NCBI RefSeq assembly: GCF_001049495.1
Contig: NZ_CDWI01000008.1
Location: forward strand, 62,001 to 126,000
Direction of reading: 5' to 3'
Source: Microbacterium sp. 3J1
GTDB lineage: Bacteria > Actinomycetota > Actinomycetes > Actinomycetales > Microbacteriaceae
Length of the DNA stretch: 64,000 nucleotides
In this document: in pieces, positions 59,025 to 64,000 of the stretch
Layout: each line of letters opens with the position of its first letter
Position numbering within the stretch: position 1 is the first letter of the stretch
Position numbers and translations under genes: made by a program
Notes under the pieces: model-generated
What the model was told of the DNA's origin: nothing
The model's input: only the letters and a program-made list of their open reading frames with translations
The model's database searches: none

Positions 59025-60518
59025 ATGAGAAGAACCCGCTTCCTCGGCGCGCTCGGCGCAGTCGCGACGCTGGCGCTGGTGGCCGGCTGCGCATCAGGTG
59101 CGTCCGACGACACCGCGAGCGAAGACGCCACGATCGCCATCGGCTCGCTCTACGAGCCGACCAACCTCAGCAACACGCAGGGTGGCGGTCAGGGCGTGAC
59201 CGAGGCATTGACGGGCAACGTCTACGAGGGCCTCTACCGGCTCACGGACGACGGCGAGGTCGAGCCCCTGCTCGCCGAGGATGCGCAGGTGTCCGACGAC
59301 GGGCTGACCTACACGATCACGCTGCGCGACGACGTGACCTTCCACTCGGGCGACCCTCTCACCTCCGCCGACGTGAAGTCGAGTGTCGAGGCCGTCACCG
59401 CTGAGGACTCGGTCTCGGCCCGCAAGTCGAGCTTCGCGACCATCGAAGACATCGCCACGCCGGACGACCGGACCGTCGTGTTCACGCTCTCGCAGCGCTC
59501 GATCTCGTTCCTCTACAACCTCAGCTACGTGTGGATCGTCAACGACGAGGCAGGCGACATCACCTCGACCGAAGACGGTACCGGCCCGTACACGCTCGAC
59601 GAGTGGAAGAAGGGCTCGACCCTGACCCTCACCCGCTGGGACGACTACTGGGGCGAGGCCGCCGAGAACGGCGAGGTCGTCTACACGTACTTCACCGACG
59701 CGACGGCCGAGAACAACGCACTGCTCACCGGTGAGATCGACGTCATCACGAGCGTGCAGAGCCCCGATTCGCTCGCGCAGTTCGACAACGACGACTACGT
59801 CATCAGCGAGGGCACCTCGACCACGAAGGAGCTGCTCGCCTTCAACGACCGCACAGCTCCCTTCGACAACGCTCTCGTGCGCAAGGCGATCTACTCCGCG
59901 ATCGACACCGCGAAGCTCCTCGACTCCATCTGGGGCGACTACGGCACGCTCATCGGCTCGATGGTCCCGCCGACCGACCCCTGGTACGAGGACCTCACCT
60001 CGGTGAACCCCTATGACGTCGCGCTCTCGAAGGATCTGCTCGCGCAGGCCGGCTACGCCGAGGGCTTCACGTTCACGCTCGACACTCCGAGCTACGACCC
60101 GCACCCGGCCGTCGCGGAGTTCCTCCAGTCGCAGCTCGCCGAGGTCGGCATCACGGTCGAGATCAACACGATCAGCGCCGACGAGTGGTACACGAAGGTG
60201 TTCAAGGAGCAGGACTTCGAGGCCACGCTGCAGGAGCACGTGAACGACCGCGACGTGGTCTGGTACGGCAACCCGGACTTCTACTGGGGCTACGACGACG
60301 CCCAGGTGCAGCAGTGGGTCGCGCAGGCCGAGCAGGCCGCCACGACCGACGAGCAGACCGCGCTGCTGACGCAGGTCAACGAGAAGATCGCCGAAGATGC
60401 CGCGAGCGTATGGTTGTACCTGTATCCGCAGCTCGTCGTCGCCTCCAGCGACCTCAGCGGATACCCGGTCAACGGCCTGAACTCCCAGTTCTTCGCCTAC
60501 GACATCGTCAAGTCCTGA
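59025..60518 (+). CDS. ABC transporter substrate-binding lipoprotein (family 5)
   Basis: 497 residues. The lipobox LVAGC gives a lipidated Cys at residue 22. Family 5 features include LRDDVTFHSGDPLTSADVKSSVEAV and the segment APFDNALVRKAIYSAIDTAKLLD. It is slightly shorter than the other two family 5 binding proteins in this window and has little similarity to them beyond the fold, so it probably binds a different ligand. It follows DUF1684 by 28 bases and precedes the permease gene by 52 bases. Confidence 0.94.
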   Translation: MRRTRFLGALGAVATLALVAGCASGASDDTASEDATIAIGSLYEPTNLSNTQGGGQGVTEALTGNVYEGLYRLTDDGEVEPLLAEDAQVSDDGLTYTITLRDDVTFHSGDPLTSADVKSSVEAVTAEDSVSARKSSFATIEDIATPDDRTVVFTLSQRSISFLYNLSYVWIVNDEAGDITSTEDGTGPYTLDEWKKGSTLTLTRWDDYWGEAAENGEVVYTYFTDATAENNALLTGEIDVITSVQSPDSLAQFDNDDYVISEGTSTTKELLAFNDRTAPFDNALVRKAIYSAIDTAKLLDSIWGDYGTLIGSMVPPTDPWYEDLTSVNPYDVALSKDLLAQAGYAEGFTFTLDTPSYDPHPAVAEFLQSQLAEVGITVEINTISADEWYTKVFKEQDFEATLQEHVNDRDVVWYGNPDFYWGYDDAQVQQWVAQAEQAATTDEQTALLTQVNEKIAEDAASVWLYLYPQLVVASSDLSGYPVNGLNSQFFAYDIVKS

Positions 60519-60570
60519 CGCGCGAGGGGGATGCTGCGCGTCGGCATCCCCCTCAGCATCCTGAGAACTC

Positions 60571-61533
60571 ATGCTCGCCTACCTGCTGCGCCGCCTCGCG
60601 TTCCTCGTGGTGTCCCTCGTCGTCGCGATGATCGCGATCTTCGTCCTGCTGCGCCTGCTGCCCGGCGACCCGGCCAACGCGCTCCTCTCGGTCAACGCGA
60701 CGTCCGAGCAGATCGCCGCGGCCCGTGCCCAGGTGGGCTCCGACCAGCCGCTGCTGCAGCAGTTCACGACCTGGGCGGGGCAGCTGCTGCGCTTCGACCT
60801 TGGTGAGTCCTTCCTGAGCTCGCGCCCGGTGGGTCCCGACATCGCCGATCGCCTCACCGTGACCCTGCCGCTGACGCTGATCTCCTTCGCCCTCGCGCTG
60901 CTCGTCTCGCTCGTGATCGGCATCACCGCCGCTGTGAAATCCGACCGCTGGTACGGCGTCGCCCTCTCGGGCTTCGCCCAGCTCGGCGTCGCCGTGCCCG
61001 TCTTCTGGCTGGGCGTCGTGCTCGTCTGGGTCTTCGCCCTCGGGCTCGGCCTCCTGCCCTCGGGCGGATTCCCGCGCGACGACTGGGAGGATCCCGCCGA
61101 TGCGCTGCGCTCTCTCGCCCTCCCGATCCTCACGATCGTCATCGTCATGAGTGCGTCTCTCAGCCGTTACGTCCGCTCGGCCACCCTCGACGTGATCGGC
61201 AGCGACTACCTGCGCACCGCCCGCGCCGGAGGGTCGAGCATGCCCGAGGCGCTGGTGCGCCACGGCGTGCGCAACGGCGCCGTTCCCGTCGTCGCCGTCC
61301 TCGGCATCGAGCTCTCGACCACGCTGCTCGGCGCGGTCGTCGTCGAGAGCGTCTTCACTCTTCCCGGTCTCGGCAGCCTGCTGCTCTCGGCGATCGAGCA
61401 GCACGACTTCCAGGTCATCCAGGGCGTGCTCGTCGTCAGCACTCTCTTCGTGCTGCTCGTCGGGTTCGCCGCCGACATCGTGCAGCGTCTGATCGATCCG
61501 CGTCTGCGCACGAGCGTCTCGGGCAACCGATGA
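60571..61533 (+). CDS. ABC transporter permease (DppB type)
   Basis: 320 residues with six helices: the N-terminal AFLVVSLVVAMIAIFVLLRLLPGDPANALL, DLGESFLSSRPVGPDIADRL, the EAA loop GSDYLRTARAGGSS and the ending IVQRLIDPRLRTSVSGNR. It pairs with the DppC-type permease whose start overlaps its stop (ATGA). Confidence 0.95.
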   Translation: MLAYLLRRLAFLVVSLVVAMIAIFVLLRLLPGDPANALLSVNATSEQIAAARAQVGSDQPLLQQFTTWAGQLLRFDLGESFLSSRPVGPDIADRLTVTLPLTLISFALALLVSLVIGITAAVKSDRWYGVALSGFAQLGVAVPVFWLGVVLVWVFALGLGLLPSGGFPRDDWEDPADALRSLALPILTIVIVMSASLSRYVRSATLDVIGSDYLRTARAGGSSMPEALVRHGVRNGAVPVVAVLGIELSTTLLGAVVVESVFTLPGLGSLLLSAIEQHDFQVIQGVLVVSTLFVLLVGFAADIVQRLIDPRLRTSVSGNR

Positions 61534-62390
61534 GCCGCGTCGCCGAGCAGCTGATCACCGGACCGGTGCGCGTGCGCCGCCGTCCGAAGGCGACGCTGCT
61601 CATCGGACTCGTGCTCACGGGGCTCGTCGTGCTCATCGCCCTGGTCTCGGTGCTCTGGCTGCCGTACCCGCTCGCCGACACGAGCGGCAGCAGGCTCGAA
61701 GGGCCGAGCGCGCTGCACCTGCTCGGCACCGACCGCCTCGGGCGCGACCTGCTGTCGCAGCTCATGTGGGGGGCGCGCATCGCTCTGATCGTGGGCCTCT
61801 GCTCCGTCGCGATCGCGGCGATCCTCGGCACGATCGTCGGACTCGTCGCCGCGTTCGCCCGCCCCTGGATCGACGACACGCTCTCGGCCGGACTCGACGT
61901 CGTGATCGCCTTCCCCGTGCTGCTGCTCGCGATGCTCGTCGTCGCGGTGCAGGGCGCCTCGCTGTGGTCGGCGGTGCTGGCGATCGGCCTGGCGATGTCG
62001 GCGGTGGTGGCGCGGCTCACCCGCATCCTCGCCCGTCGGGTGCTGCAGGAGCAGTTCGTCACGGCCGCCCGCACCAGCGGCACGTCCGTGCTCGGCATCG
62101 TCGTGCAGCACGTCCTGCCCAACATCGCCCCCACGCTCGCGGTCAGTCTGGCGCTGCAGTTCGGCGCCGCCGTGCTCGCCGAGGCGAGCCTGTCGTACCT
62201 CGGACTCGGCGCTCCCCCGCCCAACGCCTCGTGGGGCCGGATGCTGCAGGAGGCGCAGGGGACCGTGCTGACCGCGCCCGTCGGAGCCATCGCCCCCGGC
62301 ATCGCGATCATCGCGCTCGTGCTCGGGGTCAACTTCCTCGCCGACGGCCTGCGCGATCTCGCGGACCCGACCCGCAGGAGGAGCCGATGA
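61530..62390 (+). CDS. ABC transporter permease (DppC type)
   Basis: 286 residues: a first helix LVLTGLVVLIALVSVLWL, HLLGTDRLGRDLLSQLMWGAR, EAA loop QEQFVTAARTSGTS and ASLSYLGLGAPPPNASWGRML, all typical of DppC. ATGA overlaps join it to both neighbours, so translation is coupled throughout the four membrane and ATPase genes. Confidence 0.95.
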   Translation: MSRVAEQLITGPVRVRRRPKATLLIGLVLTGLVVLIALVSVLWLPYPLADTSGSRLEGPSALHLLGTDRLGRDLLSQLMWGARIALIVGLCSVAIAAILGTIVGLVAAFARPWIDDTLSAGLDVVIAFPVLLLAMLVVAVQGASLWSAVLAIGLAMSAVVARLTRILARRVLQEQFVTAARTSGTSVLGIVVQHVLPNIAPTLAVSLALQFGAAVLAEASLSYLGLGAPPPNASWGRMLQEAQGTVLTAPVGAIAPGIAIIALVLGVNFLADGLRDLADPTRRRSR

Positions 62391-63184
62391 GCCTTCTCGA
62401 CGTCACCGGTCTGGCCGTTCGCTCGCAATCCGGCCCTCTGGTGCGAGACGTGTCGTTCTCGCTGCAGCCCGGCGAGCGTCTCGGCGTGATCGGCGAATCC
62501 GGATCCGGCAAGTCGCTCACCTCCCTCGCCGTCACCGGGCTGCTGCCCGACTCTCTCGTCGCCTCCGGGTCGGTGCTCCTCGACGGGCACCAGGTCGTCG
62601 GCGCGCGGGATTCCGAGCTGCGCCCGCTCCGCGGCCCCGTCGCGCAGATCGTGTTCCAGGAGCCCCTGACCGCGCTCGACCCGTTGATGCGGGTCGGCAG
62701 GCAGATCGCCGAGCCGCTGCGTCGGCACCTCGGTCTGCGGGGGGCGGAGCTGCGGTCCGCTGTCGCCGCGGCGCTCGACGAGGTCTCCCTCGCCGAGCCG
62801 CGCATCGCGCGCGCGTACCCGCATGAGCTCTCGGGCGGTCAGCGGCAGCGCGTGGCGATCGCGATCGCCCTCGCCGCCCGGCCGCAGCTGCTCATCGCGG
62901 ACGAACCGACGACCGCCCTCGACGTCACCGTGCAGGATGCCGTGCTCACCCTGGTCGAGCGACTCGTCGCCGAGCGCGGCATGGCGCTGCTGTTCATCAG
63001 CCACGACCTCGCCGTCGTGTCGCGCATGGTCGACCGCATCGTCGTGCTGCGTGAGGGACTCGTCGTCGAAGAGGGAGCGGTCGCGCAGGTGCTGCGGAAC
63101 CCGGTGGAGCCGTACACGCGGATGCTGGTCGACAGCGCGCGTGCGCTCGACGCGTTCCTCGATGCGAAGGAGGCCGGGGCATGA
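62387..63184 (+). CDS. ABC transporter ATP-binding protein (DppD type)
   Basis: 265 residues from the ATG at 62387 behind GGAGGAG. Walker A GESGSGKSLTS, Q-loop IVFQEPLTALDPLM, signature LSGGQRQRV, Walker B LLIADEP and switch FISHDLA are intact. Compared with usual DppD (about 320 residues) it lacks most of the C-terminal extension and ends soon after PYTRMLVDSARALDAFL. Confidence 0.94.
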   Translation: MSLLDVTGLAVRSQSGPLVRDVSFSLQPGERLGVIGESGSGKSLTSLAVTGLLPDSLVASGSVLLDGHQVVGARDSELRPLRGPVAQIVFQEPLTALDPLMRVGRQIAEPLRRHLGLRGAELRSAVAAALDEVSLAEPRIARAYPHELSGGQRQRVAIAIALAARPQLLIADEPTTALDVTVQDAVLTLVERLVAERGMALLFISHDLAVVSRMVDRIVVLREGLVVEEGAVAQVLRNPVEPYTRMLVDSARALDAFLDAKEAGA

Positions 63185-63957
63185 GCCTTCTCGAACTGCG
63201 CGCCGCCGGCTTCTCGTATGGATCGCGCCGGGTGCTCGACGACGTCTCGCTGACCCTCGACGAGGGCGAGTCGCTCGGCCTCGTGGGTGAGTCCGGCGCC
63301 GGCAAGTCCACGATCCTGCGCCTGTTGCTGGGGCTCTCGGCACCTCGCGACGGCCAGGTGCTGTTCGACGGCGAGCCTCTGAGCACCGGGACGCTGAGCG
63401 TGTCGAAGCGCCGTGCGCAGATGCGCCGATTCCGGGCGAGTGTGCAGCCGGTGTTCCAGGATCCGTACTCGTCGCTCGACCCGAGGCAGCGCATCGATCG
63501 CATCATCGGAGAGCCCCTGCGCTCGCTGCGCCTGGCATCCGGCGCCGACGCCCAGCGCCGCATCGCCGAGGCGCTCGAATCCGTCGGGCTCCCGACCGAC
63601 ACCGCCCGCCGGTATCCGCACGAGTTCTCGGGCGGACAGCGGCAGCGCATCGCCATCGCGCGGGCTGTCGTCTCGCGGCCTCGGGTGCTGCTCGCCGACG
63701 AGCCGGTGAGCGCCCTCGACGTCACCACGCGGGTGCAGGTGCTCGAGCTGCTCGACCGCCTCCGCCGCGAGAACGGCCTCTCGCTCGTGATGGTGTCGCA
63801 CGACCTCACCGCGATCGCGTCGGCCTGTGACCGCACGGTCGTGCTCAAGGACGGCCGTGTCGTCGAGCAGGGCGCTACGGCATCCGTCCTGCACGCCCCG
63901 CACGACCCCTACACGCGGGCGCTGGTCGACGCGGTTCCGCGGCTGCCCCGCCCCTGA
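63181..63957 (+). CDS. ABC transporter ATP-binding protein (DppF type)
   Basis: 258 residues: Walker A GESGAGKST, Q-loop PVFQDPYSSLDPRQRI, signature FSGGQRQRI, Walker B VLLADEP and switch MVSHDLT. It is the partner ATPase of the preceding gene product and completes the five-gene transporter. The remaining 43 bases of the window after its stop show no further feature. Confidence 0.94.
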   Translation: MSLLELRAAGFSYGSRRVLDDVSLTLDEGESLGLVGESGAGKSTILRLLLGLSAPRDGQVLFDGEPLSTGTLSVSKRRAQMRRFRASVQPVFQDPYSSLDPRQRIDRIIGEPLRSLRLASGADAQRRIAEALESVGLPTDTARRYPHEFSGGQRQRIAIARAVVSRPRVLLADEPVSALDVTTRVQVLELLDRLRRENGLSLVMVSHDLTAIASACDRTVVLKDGRVVEQGATASVLHAPHDPYTRALVDAVPRLPRP

Positions 63958-64000
63958 CATCGTTCCGAATCGCGGACGAAGCCCCGTTCTGCACACGTTC

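Overview
The window is high-GC DNA (roughly 70% by eye) from an actinobacterium. The protein set (DUF222/HNH nuclease, DUF4862, many ROK, GH and Dpp-type genes, GTG starts, very tight ATGA/GTGA overlaps) and the recurring GGATGC/GCATCC codon context suggest Microbacteriaceae, most likely Microbacterium. This is a judgement from sequence character, not a database match. The region is gene-dense and looks chromosomal: it carries the rpsF-ssb-rpsR-rplI and dnaB housekeeping genes and no integrase, transposase, CRISPR array, tRNA or rRNA that I could find.

Layout. 1-363: cut-off family 2 glycosyltransferase. 415-9404 (minus): a probable sialic acid (N-acylneuraminate) uptake and catabolism operon made of a lipoprotein binding protein, a permease, a permease-ATPase fusion, an ATPase, a NanA-like lyase, a ROK kinase, NanE and DUF4862, with a divergent FadR-type GntR regulator (9531-10253). 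10308-16577: DUF808 membrane protein, an HNH endonuclease with a perfect SOS-box-like palindrome at its start, an NAD(P)-binding protein, GNAT acetyltransferase, PnuC, an FMN-dependent monooxygenase and a 59-residue membrane peptide. 16759-21574: a haem-oxygenase-like diiron protein coupled to a CDGSH iron-sulfur protein, a lipoprotein, an OmpR-type two-component system and an acidic membrane protein; matching TTCAG direct repeats precede the regulator and the acidic protein. 21641-31455: a sugar locus (GH13_18-like phosphorylase, GH36-like galactosidase, two dehydrogenases, CUT1 transporter without its own ATPase, ROK repressor).

31494-41248: S4 protein, RibD-like reductase, GH15, SDR, a frameshifted NUC1 nuclease, an EamA exporter with divergent TetR, a GH65 phosphorylase coupled to a luciferase-like oxidoreductase. 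41500-48797: dnaB, a cluster of DnaA-box-like 9-mers upstream of it, two secreted repeat proteins (the second chaplin-like and LAxTG-anchored, with an internal frameshift), then rplI, rpsR, ssb, rpsF. 49022-50341: a lipoprotein gene and about 620 bases of structured intergenic repeats. 50342-57887: a second Dpp-type transporter with a divergent Lrp/AsnC regulator, and two genes of unknown role. 58301-63957: a third Dpp-type transporter preceded by a DUF1684 gene.

Overall this is a nutrient-scavenging region (three peptide/opine/nickel-family ABC systems and one CUT1 system, each with local enzymes or regulators) around a conserved replication/translation block. The least explained items are the chaplin-like array, the structured intergenic repeats, the diiron/CDGSH pair, DUF4862 in the nan-like operon, and DUF1684 heading a transporter operon.
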